Source: Streptomyces radicis (GTDB lineage Bacteria; Actinomycetota; Actinomycetes; Streptomycetales; Streptomycetaceae). From it: 64,000 nt of DNA. Each line of letters begins with the position of its first letter. The first letter of the stretch is position 1. Shown here piece after piece: positions 46,075 to 54,970 of the stretch. The DNA lies in the NCBI RefSeq assembly GCF_003626575.1, contig NZ_RBDY01000009.1, positions 124,001-188,000 of the forward strand. The letters run 5' to 3'. The position numbers were made by a program, and so were the translations under genes. The notes under the pieces were generated by a model. The model searched no databases, was not told the origin of the DNA, and saw nothing but the letters and a program-made list of their open reading frames with translations.

Positions 46075-46558
46075 CCCGGGCGAGCGCCGCCAGATAAGCG
46101 TCCACCGTCTGCACCCGGCCACCGGCGAGCGGGTCCTCCAGGTTCCACCAGTGGATCGCGGCGATCTCATCGGTCGGCGCGAACGCCACGGGCTCGGCCG
46201 CCTCCGCCTGGTACAGCGCCCCGCGCAGCACCCTGCGGTCGGGCAGCGACGTCCTGGCGAAGCCGACGAAGCGCAGCGCCTCGGGCGCGGCCGACTGGCC
46301 CGACTCCTCCCACAGCTCCCGCACGGCCGCCTCCCGCGCGCTCTCCCCCGGGTCGATCCCGCCGCCCGGCAGCTCCCAGCAGCCGCGGTCGCGGACGTTC
46401 ACCATCAGCAGGCGCCCGGCGTTCCACAGCGCGACCAGGGCGTACGCCACCGGCGCCTCGTCGAACACGCTGTCCTCCGGCAGCCGCTCGAACGCCAGCA
46501 GCCGCATCCCCAAGGGCCCGATGGCCAGGGGCGTTTCCTCGTCCGACCCATCCGTCAT
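46070..46558 (-). CDS. NUDIX hydrolase
   Basis: A 162-residue NUDIX protein. The box is fully canonical: GGGIDPGESAREAAVRELWEESG (residues 65-87) with the metal-binding REx2EE pattern. The N-terminal strand region is YALVALWNAGRLLMVNVRDRGCWELPGG. The substrate is unknown; short single-domain members may be sanitising nucleotide hydrolases. Its stop is close to the remnant frame described at 45904, and its start is 31 bases from the stop of the phosphatase gene upstream, so the two may be co-transcribed. Confidence 0.9.
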   Translation of the reverse strand: MTDGSDEETPLAIGPLGMRLLAFERLPEDSVFDEAPVAYALVALWNAGRLLMVNVRDRGCWELPGGGIDPGESAREAAVRELWEESGQSAAPEALRFVGFARTSLPDRRVLRGALYQAEAAEPVAFAPTDEIAAIHWWNLEDPLAGGRVQTVDAYLAALARG

Positions 46559-46589
46559 AGGGCCAGGCTAAGACGTGGGGGCGGCGCGG

Positions 46590-48728
46590 TCAGAGGCTGG
46601 CCAGCTCCGTGCCCTGCTGCTGCGCCGGGGACAGCTCGGCCCAGATCGTCTTGCCGTACCTGCCGTGCCGCGTCCCCCAGCGCTCCGTCAGGTTGGCCAC
46701 GATGAACAGGCCGCGCCCGCTCTCGTCCAGGATCCGCGCCCTGCGCAGGTGCGGCGACGTGCTGCTGCTGTCCGAGACCTCGCAGATCAACGCCGAGGGC
46801 TCCCGGATCAGCCGCAGCTGCAACGGCCCGTCCGCGTGCCTGATGGCGTTGGTCACCAGCTCGCTCACCACGAGCTCGGTGGCGAACGCCGCGTCCCTCA
46901 GGTCCCACGCCGTCAGCTGCCGGTCGGCCAGCTCGCGCGCCCTGCCCACCGCCGTCGGCTCGTCGGCGATGTCCCACGTCGCCACGTGCGACGCGTCGAG
47001 CGCCCGCGTGCGCGCGAGCAGCAGCGCGATGTCGTCGGTCGGCAGCACGCCTTCGAGCACCGTGCCGAGCACCTCGTCACACGTCGTCTCGAGCGACGTC
47101 GAGCGCCCGGCGAGCGCCTGCCGCAGGCTCTCCTGGCCGCGCGCCATGTCGTGGTCCACGTCCACCAAGCCATTGGTGTACAGCGCGAGCAGGCTGCCCT
47201 CGGGCAGCGAGAGCTCGGTCGCCTCGAACGGCAGCCCGCCGAGCCCGAGCGGCGGCCCCGCGGGCGCCTCGAGCAGCTCGGCGCGCCCGTCGGGCCGCAC
47301 GAGCACCGGCGCGGGATGGCCCGCGCGGGCCATGACACACGTGCGCCCTACCGGGTCGTACACCGCGTACAGGCAGGTCGCGCCCACCGCGCCGCCGGGG
47401 ATCTCCTGCTCCTCCGCGCTCTCCTCGGTCTCCGAGCCGAGCCGGATCACCACGTCGTCCAGATGGGTGAGCAGCTCGTCGGGCGCCAGGTCGATGTCGG
47501 CGAGCGTGCGCACGGCGGAGCGCAGCCTGCCCATCGTGGCCGTGGCGTACAGGCCGTGCCCCACGACGTCGCCCACCACGAGCGCCACCCGCGCGCCCGA
47601 CAGCTGGATCACGTCGAACCAGTCCCCGCCCACGCCCACCGTCGAGTCGGCGGGCAGGTAGCGGGTGGCCACCTCGACCGCGGCGATCCTGGGCAGTCGC
47701 CTGGGGAGCAGGCTGCGCTGGAGCGCCAGGGACGTGCGGTGCTCGTGCGTGTATCTGCGGGCGTTGTCCACGCAGACCGCCGCCTGCACGCCGATCTCCT
47801 CGGCGAGCAGCAGGTCGTCGGCGTCGAACGGCTCGTCGCGCCGGTTCCTGACGAACACGGCCACGCCGAGCGTCGCGCCCCTGGCCCGCAGCGGCACGGC
47901 GATCCCCGAGTGCGCCACCGGCTGCCCCGGCGACCCCGCGTGCCGCGCGTCGCCGCCGAGCCAGCCCGGCACGTCCTCGCCGTCGAGCAGCGTGGCCCGG
48001 CACGTGGCGCCCTCGACCAGGCAGCGCACCGGAACGGCGTCGTTCTGGTGCGCCTCCCCCGTGGCGGGCCCCGGCGCGGCGAACTCGCCGCCGCCGCCCT
48101 CCTCGGTCCCACGGGCGTCGCCGCCCCCGTCCCCCTTCCCGCCCCCGTTGCCGCTCGCCGACCGCTGCGCGATGCGGCGCAGCGTGCCGCGGCCCTGCTC
48201 GGGGTCGGGCGGCTCGTCGCCGCGCAGCACGGACTCGTAGAGGTCGACGGTGACCAGGTCGGCGAACCGCGGCACGGCCACCTCCGCCACCTCGCCCGCC
48301 GTCCGCGACACATCGAGCGTGGACCCGATGTGCTGGCTGGCGACGCGCAGCAGGGTGAGCCGCTCCCTGGCGATGGTCAGCCGCCGCACCCGGGCCTCGC
48401 GGTCGAGGCGGATGCGGCACACGAGCACGGCGAGCGCGAACGAGCAGAGCGCCGCGATGTTGACCAGGATGCGGATGCCCATCTCGAGGTCCGGGATGGC
48501 GTAGCCGTAGCTGAGGCCGACCGACGCGATGTTGACCACGCCGACGATGACGGTCTGCCGCATCGAGAGCAGCGCCCCGGCCACCACGGGCGCGAGCATC
48601 GAGAACCCGGACCAGCCCGCGAGCCCGAAGTGGCGGGTCGAGAGGATCTGGACGCACGTCAGCAGGGCGAGATAGACGAGCACCAGCGTGAAGATGCCGC
48701 CCTTCATGCCGCGGCGGAGGAAGACCAC
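46590..48728 (-). CDS. membrane GAF-PP2C phosphatase with C-terminal HATPase (anti-sigma-like) domain
   Basis: A 712-residue signalling protein. Four or five N-terminal helices (FTLVLVYLALLTCVQIL; SMLAPVVAGALLSM; ILVNIAALCSFALAVLV) precede a GAF domain (about 130-320, with a Gly-rich insert), a SpoIIE/PP2C domain (GVGGDWFDVIQLSGARVALVVGDVVGHG; PTDDIALLLAR) and an RsbW-like ATPase (ELVVSELVTNAIRHA, then DESGRGLFIVANL). Having both a phosphatase and an anti-sigma-like kinase domain suggests that it both releases and sequesters sigma-regulatory partners. GTG 48728 has GGAGG six bases upstream; ATG 48707 is an alternative. Confidence 0.9.
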   Translation of the reverse strand: MVFLRRGMKGGIFTLVLVYLALLTCVQILSTRHFGLAGWSGFSMLAPVVAGALLSMRQTVIVGVVNIASVGLSYGYAIPDLEMGIRILVNIAALCSFALAVLVCRIRLDREARVRRLTIARERLTLLRVASQHIGSTLDVSRTAGEVAEVAVPRFADLVTVDLYESVLRGDEPPDPEQGRGTLRRIAQRSASGNGGGKGDGGGDARGTEEGGGGEFAAPGPATGEAHQNDAVPVRCLVEGATCRATLLDGEDVPGWLGGDARHAGSPGQPVAHSGIAVPLRARGATLGVAVFVRNRRDEPFDADDLLLAEEIGVQAAVCVDNARRYTHEHRTSLALQRSLLPRRLPRIAAVEVATRYLPADSTVGVGGDWFDVIQLSGARVALVVGDVVGHGLYATATMGRLRSAVRTLADIDLAPDELLTHLDDVVIRLGSETEESAEEQEIPGGAVGATCLYAVYDPVGRTCVMARAGHPAPVLVRPDGRAELLEAPAGPPLGLGGLPFEATELSLPEGSLLALYTNGLVDVDHDMARGQESLRQALAGRSTSLETTCDEVLGTVLEGVLPTDDIALLLARTRALDASHVATWDIADEPTAVGRARELADRQLTAWDLRDAAFATELVVSELVTNAIRHADGPLQLRLIREPSALICEVSDSSSTSPHLRRARILDESGRGLFIVANLTERWGTRHGRYGKTIWAELSPAQQQGTELASL

Positions 48729-48824
48729 GTGGCACCTCCAGCGTCGAGACCTTGCGGCCACGGTAGCCGGGGAGGTGCCACCCCGCGACTGGCGAACGTG
48801 ACGGAGGGTGGCGGCGCGCCGGGC

Positions 48825-49379
48825 TCAGATCGTGCGGCTCACCCGGGCGGGGTTCCCCACGGCGACGACATCGGGCGGCAGGTCACGCGTGACGACGGCA
48901 CCCGCGCCGACCACGGTGTTCTCGCCGATGCTGACCCCGGGGCAGACGATGACGCCGCCGCCGAGCCAGACGTTGTCACCGATCGTGATCGGCTTGGCCG
49001 CCTCCCACTTCTGGCGGCGCGGCTCGGGATCGACCGGATGGGTGGGGGTGAGCAGCTGGACGTTCGGGCCGATCTGGACGTCGGCGCCGATGGTGATGGG
49101 CGCGACGTCGAGCATGATCGCTCCGAAGTTGACAAACGTCCTGGGGCCGATCGTGATCCGGTACCCGTAGTCCACGCGCAACGGCGGCCGCACCTCGACG
49201 TCCTCGCCGACCTCCCCGAGCAGCTCGGTCAACGCCGCGAGCCGCACCGAACGCTCGGCGGCCCCCGTGGCGTTGAACCGCTCCGCGAGCCGCGCCGCGC
49301 GCATCAGGTCGACCGCCAGGTCGGGATCGTCGGCGATGTACAGCTCCCCGGCGAGCATGCGTTCCTTCTGACTCCCCAT
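48825..49379 (-). CDS. sugar O-acetyltransferase (maltose/galactoside type)
   Basis: A 184-residue left-handed beta-helix acetyltransferase of the LacA/Maa family, transferring acetyl from acetyl-CoA to a sugar hydroxyl. An N-terminal Mac domain (KERMLAGELYIADDPDL) is followed by hexapeptide repeats (PITIGADVQIGPNVQLLTPTHPVDP). The catalytic His lies in LTPTHP, and the C-terminal part contains ITIGDNVWLGGGVIVCPGVSIGENTVVGAGAVV and VGNPARV. Length is standard. The start is the ATG giving MGSQKERML. Confidence 0.92.
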   Translation of the reverse strand: MGSQKERMLAGELYIADDPDLAVDLMRAARLAERFNATGAAERSVRLAALTELLGEVGEDVEVRPPLRVDYGYRITIGPRTFVNFGAIMLDVAPITIGADVQIGPNVQLLTPTHPVDPEPRRQKWEAAKPITIGDNVWLGGGVIVCPGVSIGENTVVGAGAVVTRDLPPDVVAVGNPARVSRTI

Positions 49380-50022
49380 GCGGGAACCCTAGCGGGCGCT
49401 TCGGGGGCGGCGGCTAAGGGCTGGACGCCCTCCCGTCCGCCGCCTGCCGACCTCTGCTTTCGTGCCCTTCGGGCCTGCCCTGGCCGCCGCTCTCGTCGTT
49501 CACCGCGCGCACGTTGAGCTGATGGAGCGGGCCGGTCCGGGGCGAGCGCGCGCTTCGTTCAGCGGGCTCGCTGGACTTTATCCCCCGCTTACGCGAGGCC
49601 GGGTGCTCTCCTGAAACAGGGCACACTCTGTGTTGAACAAAACGTGCCGCGTTTCAAAAGAGCACCTGCCCCGGCATAAGCCGCGGATAAGCACCGACCC
49701 GCTACCTGAGCTCAACGGACGCCAGGAATGAAAACGCTTCCGGCGGCCAGGGCAGGCCCGAAGGGTGCGCGCCACCGCAACCGACCACCGGGAAAACGGC
49801 CGCCGACGAGGGACGCGGCCGCGCCCGTTTGGCGAACGGTCCGGGCCAGCGACGAAACCGACCGTTTACCGGGACGGCCGGTCACCCGAGGCCCCCCCTC
49901 CCGTAGGTGCCAGCTTTTACCCGCACCCACCACGAAAGACGAGGTCGGCGGACGGCGAACGGGAGGACGTCCAGCCCGTAGCCGCCCCGCAAAGCGAGCG
50001 CAGCCCACACAGCAAGCGCAAC
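49380..50022. other. 640-base gap without a convincing gene
   Basis: Base composition falls below the flanks around 49580-49740. The frames on both strands lack ribosome binding sites and recognisable domains. A LacI-like half-site AAAACGCTTCC occurs at about 49731, downstream of the lacI-family gene. Inverted AAACG/CGTTT arms lie near 49650. A decayed gene is possible: a plus-strand stretch PFGPALAAALVVHRAHVELMERAG near 49455 reads protein-like, but I cannot identify it. Confidence 0.4.
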
Positions 50023-51102
50023 CTACCGAGGCGCGCCCGTCGAGTCCCGCACCATCAGGTCGCCCCGGAACGTCGTCACCCCGCCGGGCGGCCCCTCCTC
50101 GCGGCCGAGCGCCAGCCGCCCCGCCTTCGCGCCCGCGTCGTGCAGCGGCAGCCGCACCGTCGTCAGCGCGGGCATCGCGTCCACCGCGAACGGCAGGTCG
50201 TCGAAGCCGGTCACCGAGATGTCCTCGGGGATCCGCAGCCCCCGCTCGCGCAGCGCCGCGCAGACGCCCAGCGCCACCGTGTCGTTCGCCGCCAGGATCG
50301 CGGTCAACGACGGCTCGCGCCACAGCAGTTCGCGCGCGCCGTCGTAGCCGGACGCCCGGTCGTACGCGCCGTGCACCGTCAGCCGTTCCGCGTCGCCGCC
50401 GAGGCCCGCCGCGGACAGCGCCGCGCGGTGGCCCTCGAGGCGGTGGCGGGTGGTCGTCCGCGCCGCGGGGCCCGCCAGATAGCCGAGCGAGCGGTGGCCG
50501 AGCGACAGCAGGTGGTCCGTCAGGCGGCGTGCGCCGCCCCTGTTGTCGAAGGCGACCGTCAGCGGGTGCGGGCCCGCGTCGCCCGCGTCCATGGGCGGGC
50601 GCCCGCACAGCACCACCCGCGTGCCCGCCGCCTCGAGCCGGCGCAGGCGCGCGGCGAGCGCCCCCGTGTGCGCCGCGTCCTCCACCGTGCCCCCCGTCAG
50701 CACCACCGCGGCGGCGCGCTGGCGTTGGAGGAGCGTGAGATAGGTCAGCTCGCGCTCGGGGGAGCCTCCCGTGTTGCACACGACCGCCAGCTTGCCGGGC
50801 CCGTCCGCGCGCCCCGCCCCGCCGCCCCCGCCCGGCACGGGACTCATCTCCGACTGCACCGCGCTCGCCATGATCCCGAAGAACGGGTCGGCGACGTCGT
50901 TGACCAGCACGCCCACCAGGTCGGACGTGGCGGCGGCGAGCGCGCTCGCCGGGCCGTTGACCACGTACTCGAGCTCCTCGACCGCCCGCAGCACGCGCGT
51001 CCTGGTCGCTCCCGCCACGGGATAGTTCCCGTTCAGCACCCGGGAAACGGTCGCCGCGGAGACGCCCGCGCGCGCCGCGACATCCGCAAGCGTCACTGAC
51101 AT
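50023..51102 (-). CDS. LacI-family transcriptional regulator
   Basis: A 359-residue LacI/GalR regulator. The helix-turn-helix is VTLADVAARAGVSAATVSRVLNGNYPV (residues 3-29), with the hinge region after it. The periplasmic-binding-protein-like core contains DLVGVLVNDVADPFFG, HRSLGYLAGP, AILAANDTVALGVCAALRERGLRIPEDISVTGFDDLPFA. A Gly/Ala-rich insert lies at about residues 93-106. It is divergent from the Gfo/Idh operon and an AAGCGCTT operator lies between, so it should repress that operon in the absence of a sugar inducer. GGAG lies six bases before the chosen ATG; GTG 51096 is possible. Confidence 0.9.
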   Translation of the reverse strand: MSVTLADVAARAGVSAATVSRVLNGNYPVAGATRTRVLRAVEELEYVVNGPASALAAATSDLVGVLVNDVADPFFGIMASAVQSEMSPVPGGGGGAGRADGPGKLAVVCNTGGSPERELTYLTLLQRQRAAAVVLTGGTVEDAAHTGALAARLRRLEAAGTRVVLCGRPPMDAGDAGPHPLTVAFDNRGGARRLTDHLLSLGHRSLGYLAGPAARTTTRHRLEGHRAALSAAGLGGDAERLTVHGAYDRASGYDGARELLWREPSLTAILAANDTVALGVCAALRERGLRIPEDISVTGFDDLPFAVDAMPALTTVRLPLHDAGAKAGRLALGREEGPPGGVTTFRGDLMVRDSTGAPR

Positions 51103-51157
51103 CCTCTGCTCCACTTGTCCTAGCCGGTGGGGAGAGGTTAGCTTCTCTCCGGGTAGA

Positions 51158-51165
51158 AAGCGCTT
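51158..51165. promoter_or_regulatory. LacI-family operator
   Basis: AAGCGCTT, a perfect palindrome with the central CG typical of LacI-family operators, lies in GTAGAAAGCGCTTACTGC, 20 bases before the Gfo/Idh/MocA start. Another inverted repeat (GGAGAG / CTCTCC) sits just upstream at about 51130-51150. Confidence 0.7.
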
Positions 51166-51185
51166 ACTGCTCCGGAGGGAAGGGC

Positions 51186-52349
51186 ATGACGACGAAGAGG
51201 ACCGTCCGGATCGCCATGAACGGCGTGACCGGCCGGATGGGCTACCGCCAGCACCTGGTGCGTTCGCTCCTCGCCATCCGCGAGGAGGGCGGCCTGGACG
51301 TGGGCGACGGCACCGTGATCTGGCCCGAGCCCGTGCTGGTCGGCAGGCGCGAGCACGCGCTGCGCGCCCTGGCCGAGCGCCATGGCCTCGACCAGGCCAC
51401 CGCGGTCTCCACCGACCTGGACGCGGTGCTCGGCGACGACGCCGTCGACATCTACTTCGACTCCCAGATCACGCTGGCCCGCGAGGAGGCCATCGCCAAG
51501 GCGATCGCCGCGGGCAAGCACATCTACACCGAGAAGCCCACCGCCACGGGCCTCGACGGCGCGCTCGCGCTGGCCAGGCAGGCGGCGGACGCGGGGGTCA
51601 AGCACGGCGTCGTGCAGGACAAGCTGTTCCTGCCGGGGCTGCTCAAGCTCAAGCGGTTGCTCGACGGCGGCTTCTTCGGGCGCGTGCTCTCGGTGCGCGG
51701 CGAGTTCGGCTACTGGGTCTTCGAGGGCGACTGGCAGGAGGCGCAGCGCCCCTCGTGGAACTACCGCTCCCAGGACGGCGGCGGCATCGTCGTGGACATG
51801 TTCCCGCACTGGGAGTACGTGCTGCACGAGCTGTTCGGGCGCGTCGAGTCGGTGCAGGCGCTGGTCACCACGCACATCCCGCGGCGCTGGGACGAGGGCG
51901 GCGCGCCCTACGACGCCACCGCCGACGACGCGGCCTACGGCATCTTCGAGCTGGCCGGGGGCGCGATCGCGCAGATCAACTCCTCGTGGGCGGTCCGCGT
52001 CAACCGCGACGAGCTGGTGGAGTTCCAGGTCGACGGCACCGAGGGCTCGGCGGTCGCGGGCCTGCGCAACTGCCGCGCGCAGCACCGTTCGGCCACGCCC
52101 AAGCCCGTGTGGAACCCCGACCTGCCCGCCACCGAGGTCTTCCGCGACCAGTGGCAGGAGGTTCCCGACAACGGTGTGTTCGACAACGGCTTCAAGGCGC
52201 AGTGGGAGCTGTTCCTGCGCCATGTCGTGCTCGACGAGCCGTACACGTGGGACCTGCTCGCCGGGGCGCGGGGCGTGCAGCTGGCCGAGCTCGGGCTCGC
52301 CTCGTCGGCCGAGGGCCGCCGCCTGCCCGTCCCCGAGCTGACCCTGTGA
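51186..52349 (+). CDS. Gfo/Idh/MocA-family sugar oxidoreductase
   Basis: A 387-residue NAD(P)-dependent oxidoreductase. The N-terminal Rossmann region begins RIAMNGVTGRMGYRQHLVRSLLAI, with a variant glycine motif. The family signature EKPTAT (KHIYTEKPTATGLDGALALA, residues 115-135) carries the catalytic Lys. The C-terminal alpha/beta domain contains QDGGGIVVDMFPHWEYVLHELFG, with the conserved Asp and His region. It probably oxidises a hydroxyl of a sugar or sugar acid. First gene of a LacI-controlled operon. GGAGGGAAGG precedes the ATG. Confidence 0.9.
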   Translation: MTTKRTVRIAMNGVTGRMGYRQHLVRSLLAIREEGGLDVGDGTVIWPEPVLVGRREHALRALAERHGLDQATAVSTDLDAVLGDDAVDIYFDSQITLAREEAIAKAIAAGKHIYTEKPTATGLDGALALARQAADAGVKHGVVQDKLFLPGLLKLKRLLDGGFFGRVLSVRGEFGYWVFEGDWQEAQRPSWNYRSQDGGGIVVDMFPHWEYVLHELFGRVESVQALVTTHIPRRWDEGGAPYDATADDAAYGIFELAGGAIAQINSSWAVRVNRDELVEFQVDGTEGSAVAGLRNCRAQHRSATPKPVWNPDLPATEVFRDQWQEVPDNGVFDNGFKAQWELFLRHVVLDEPYTWDLLAGARGVQLAELGLASSAEGRRLPVPELTL

Positions 52350-52387
52350 GCACCGTGCGAGAAGGGACGCGAGAAGGGAAACGCGCC

Positions 52388-53554
52388 ATGTCCGTGATCC
52401 GACTGCCCGACGCCGAGGGCCGGTTGACCGAGTACCGGCCGCGCGCCGAGGCTCCGCGCCCGGCGCCGGGGGGCGCGCCCCTCGCGTCGCGCGTGGTGTT
52501 CTCGGCCGCCCATGTGGTGGCCGACCCGTTCGCCGACGTCGCGCCCGACGACCCAGCGGCCGTGGACTGGGACGCCACGCTGGCGTTCCGCCGCCACCTG
52601 TGGGCGCACGGCCTGGGCGTCGCCGAGGCGATGGACACCGCGCAGCGCGGCATGGGCCTTGACTGGGCGCGCGCCGCCGAGCTGATCCGCCGCTCCGGCG
52701 CGGAGGCGCGCGCGACCGGCGGGCGCGTCGCGTCGGGCGCGGGGACGGACCAGCTGACCGGGCCTGGCGCCGCGACGTTGGCCGAGGTGCGGGCGGCGTA
52801 CGAGGAACAGCTCGCCGTCGTCGAGGAGTCGGGCGCCCAGGTGATCCTGATGGCCTCGCGCGCGCTGGCCGCCGTGGCCAAGGGCCCCGAGGACTACGCG
52901 GAGGTGTACGGGCACCTGCTGCGGCAGTCCGCCGAGCCGGTGATCCTGCACTGGCTCGGGCCGATGTTCGACCCGGCCCTCGAGGGCTACTGGGGGAGCG
53001 ACGACCTGGACGCCGCGACCGACACGTTCCTCGACATCATCGCCGCGCACCCCGACAAGGTGGACGGCGTGAAGGTGTCGCTGCTGGACGCCGGGCGCGA
53101 GGTCGCGTTGCGTCGGCGCCTGCCGGAGGGCGTGCGCTGCTACACGGGCGACGACTTCCACTACCCCGAGCTGATCGAGGGCGACGAACACGGCTTCAGC
53201 CACGCCCTGCTCGGCATCTTCGACCCGCTCGGCCCGCTGGCCGCCCAGGCGGTGCGCACGCTGGACACGGGCGACGCGGCGGGCTTCAGGGCGCTGCTCG
53301 ACCCGACGGTCGCGCTCTCGCGGCACCTCTTCGAGGCGCCGACGCGCTTCTACAAGACCGGCGTGGTCTTCCTCGCCTGGCTCGGCGGGCACCAGGACCA
53401 CTTCACGATGGTGGGCGGCCTCCAGTCGGCCCGCTCGCTGCCGCACCTGGCGACCGCCTACCGGCTGGCCGACGAGCTGGGTCTCTTCCCCAACCCCGAA
53501 CGCGCCGCCGACCGGATGGCGCGGCTGCTCGCGGTGCAGGGGGTGGACCGTTGA
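52388..53554 (+). CDS. DUF993 protein (dihydrodipicolinate synthase-like fold)
   Basis: A 388-residue protein of DUF993, distantly related to class I aldolases of the DapA type. Motifs are LTEYRPRAEAP, VDWDATLAFRRHLWAHGLGVAEAMDTAQRGMGLDW, VILHWLGPMFDPALEGYWGS, and VDGVKVSLLDAGREVALRRRLP, where the Lys in GVKVS aligns with the region of the DapA Schiff-base lysine (inference). It is always met beside Gfo/Idh oxidoreductases and sugar isomerases as far as I recall, so a retro-aldol or hydrolytic step on an oxidised sugar is plausible. Its stop overlaps the next start (TTGA). Confidence 0.85.
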   Translation: MSVIRLPDAEGRLTEYRPRAEAPRPAPGGAPLASRVVFSAAHVVADPFADVAPDDPAAVDWDATLAFRRHLWAHGLGVAEAMDTAQRGMGLDWARAAELIRRSGAEARATGGRVASGAGTDQLTGPGAATLAEVRAAYEEQLAVVEESGAQVILMASRALAAVAKGPEDYAEVYGHLLRQSAEPVILHWLGPMFDPALEGYWGSDDLDAATDTFLDIIAAHPDKVDGVKVSLLDAGREVALRRRLPEGVRCYTGDDFHYPELIEGDEHGFSHALLGIFDPLGPLAAQAVRTLDTGDAAGFRALLDPTVALSRHLFEAPTRFYKTGVVFLAWLGGHQDHFTMVGGLQSARSLPHLATAYRLADELGLFPNPERAADRMARLLAVQGVDR

Positions 53555-54384
53555 CGACCGATCTCGATGGGTTCTCGATCAACCAGATGACCGTCAAGCA
53601 GCTGTCGTTGCCCGATCTTGTCGACGGATGCCTGGAGTTGGGCGTTCCGGGGGTCGGGCTGTGGCGGGAGCCGGTGGCCGAGTACGGCCTGGCCGCCGCC
53701 GCGCGCCTGGTGCGGGGCGCGGGCCTCGCGGTCACGACGCTGTGCCGGGGCGGCTTCCTCACCGCCGTCGAACCGGCCGAGCGCGCCGCCGCGTTGGACG
53801 ACAACCGCGCCGCGGTCGACGAGGCGGCCACGCTCGGTACCGACACCCTGGTGCTGGTCTCGGGCGGGCTCCCCGAGGGCAGCCGCGACCTGGCGGGGGC
53901 GCGGGAGCGGATCGCCGACGCGCTCGCCGAGCTGGCGCCGTACGCGGCCGAGCGCGGCGTGCGGCTCGCGATCGAGCCGCTGCACCCGATGTTCGCGGCC
54001 GACCGGTGCGTGGTCTCGACGCTCTCCCAGGCGCTCGACCTGGCGGAGCGCTTCCCCGCGGACCGCGTCGGCGTCGCCGTGGACACCTACCACCTGTGGT
54101 GGGACGACCGCGTGGGCGAGGGGATCGAACGCGCGGGGCGCGGCGGCCGGATCCACACGTTCCAGCTCGCCGACTGGACGACCCCGCTGCCCGCGGGCGT
54201 TCTCACCGGGCGCGGCCAACTCGGCGACGGCGCCGTGGACTTCCGCTGGTTCGCGGCGGCGGTCGCGAAGGCGGGGTACCGGGGGCCCGTGGAGGTGGAG
54301 ATCTTCAACGACGGGATGTGGGCGCGCGACGGGCGCGAGGTGCTCGCCGAGACGGTGGCCAGATACCGGGCCCACGCGGCATGA
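53551..54384 (+). CDS. sugar phosphate isomerase/epimerase (xylose isomerase-like TIM barrel)
   Basis: A 277-residue AP-endonuclease-2/xylose-isomerase-like TIM barrel. Metal-site elements are visible: LAIEPLHPMFAADRC (Glu), VGVAVDTYHLWWDD (Asp and His), IHTFQLADWTTP, and the C-terminal GPVEVEIFNDGMW (Glu). Such proteins isomerise, epimerise or beta-eliminate keto-sugars. The TTG start overlaps the preceding stop by four bases, so it is translationally coupled. It forms the third step of the operon starting at 51186. No sugar transporter is in the operon. Confidence 0.88.
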   Translation: MTTDLDGFSINQMTVKQLSLPDLVDGCLELGVPGVGLWREPVAEYGLAAAARLVRGAGLAVTTLCRGGFLTAVEPAERAAALDDNRAAVDEAATLGTDTLVLVSGGLPEGSRDLAGARERIADALAELAPYAAERGVRLAIEPLHPMFAADRCVVSTLSQALDLAERFPADRVGVAVDTYHLWWDDRVGEGIERAGRGGRIHTFQLADWTTPLPAGVLTGRGQLGDGAVDFRWFAAAVAKAGYRGPVEVEIFNDGMWARDGREVLAETVARYRAHAA

Positions 54385-54460
54385 CGGTGCCGCGCCCTTC
54401 CGTGGCATCGTGGGCAGCCGCGCACATCCCGCGCCACACCCCCACGGCAGGAGGCATCCC

Positions 54461-54970
54461 ATGACCAGCACCGACGACAGGCTCATCACCGTCTCGCTCG
54501 ACAAGCGGGGCGTCAGCTGCACCGCCCGTCTGCTGGGCGACCGGGCGCCGATCACGTGCGACGCCGTGTGGAACGCCCTGCCGCTCGGCGGCGACGTCTA
54601 CCACGCCAAGTACGCGCGCAACGAGATCTACGCCCTCGTCCCGCCGTTCGCGCCCGAGGAGCCGCCCCTGGAGAACCCCACGGTCACCCCGATCCCGGGC
54701 GATCTGTGCTACTTCACGTTCTCCGACACCCAGCTCGGCACGGCGTCGTACGGCTACGAGAACCAGGCCAAGCACCGGGGGAAGGCCACGGTGGTCGACC
54801 TGGCGCTGTTCTACGAGCGCAACAACCTGCTGATCAACGGCGACGCGGGCTGGGTCCCCGGCATCGTGTGGGGCACGGTGGTGGATGGCCTCGAGCGCAT
54901 GGCCGACGCCTGCCAGGACCTGTGGCGCGCGGGAGCACTGGGCGAGACGCTCACGTTCCGCCGCGCGTGA
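54461..54970 (+). CDS. DUF3830 (cyclophilin-like fold) protein
   Basis: A 169-residue protein of DUF3830, a cyclophilin-like beta-barrel family of unknown function. Conserved blocks are CTARLLGDRAPITCDAVWNALPLGGDVYHAKYARNEIYALVP, PGDLCYFTFSD, and LALFYERNNLLINGDAGWVPGIVWGTV. GGCAGGAGG is six bases before the ATG. It lies 76 bases after the sugar isomerase and may be read with it. DUF3830 genes are usually found with amidases, hydroxyacid dehydrogenases and maleate-isomerase-like proteins, which do follow here on the other strand and beyond. Confidence 0.88.
   Translation: MTSTDDRLITVSLDKRGVSCTARLLGDRAPITCDAVWNALPLGGDVYHAKYARNEIYALVPPFAPEEPPLENPTVTPIPGDLCYFTFSDTQLGTASYGYENQAKHRGKATVVDLALFYERNNLLINGDAGWVPGIVWGTVVDGLERMADACQDLWRAGALGETLTFRRA

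Noticed and set aside
46575..49517. A 980-codon plus-strand frame across the NUDIX upstream region, PP2C phosphatase and acetyltransferase
   Set aside because: Both minus-strand genes have intact catalytic motifs; the plus-strand product is low-complexity.
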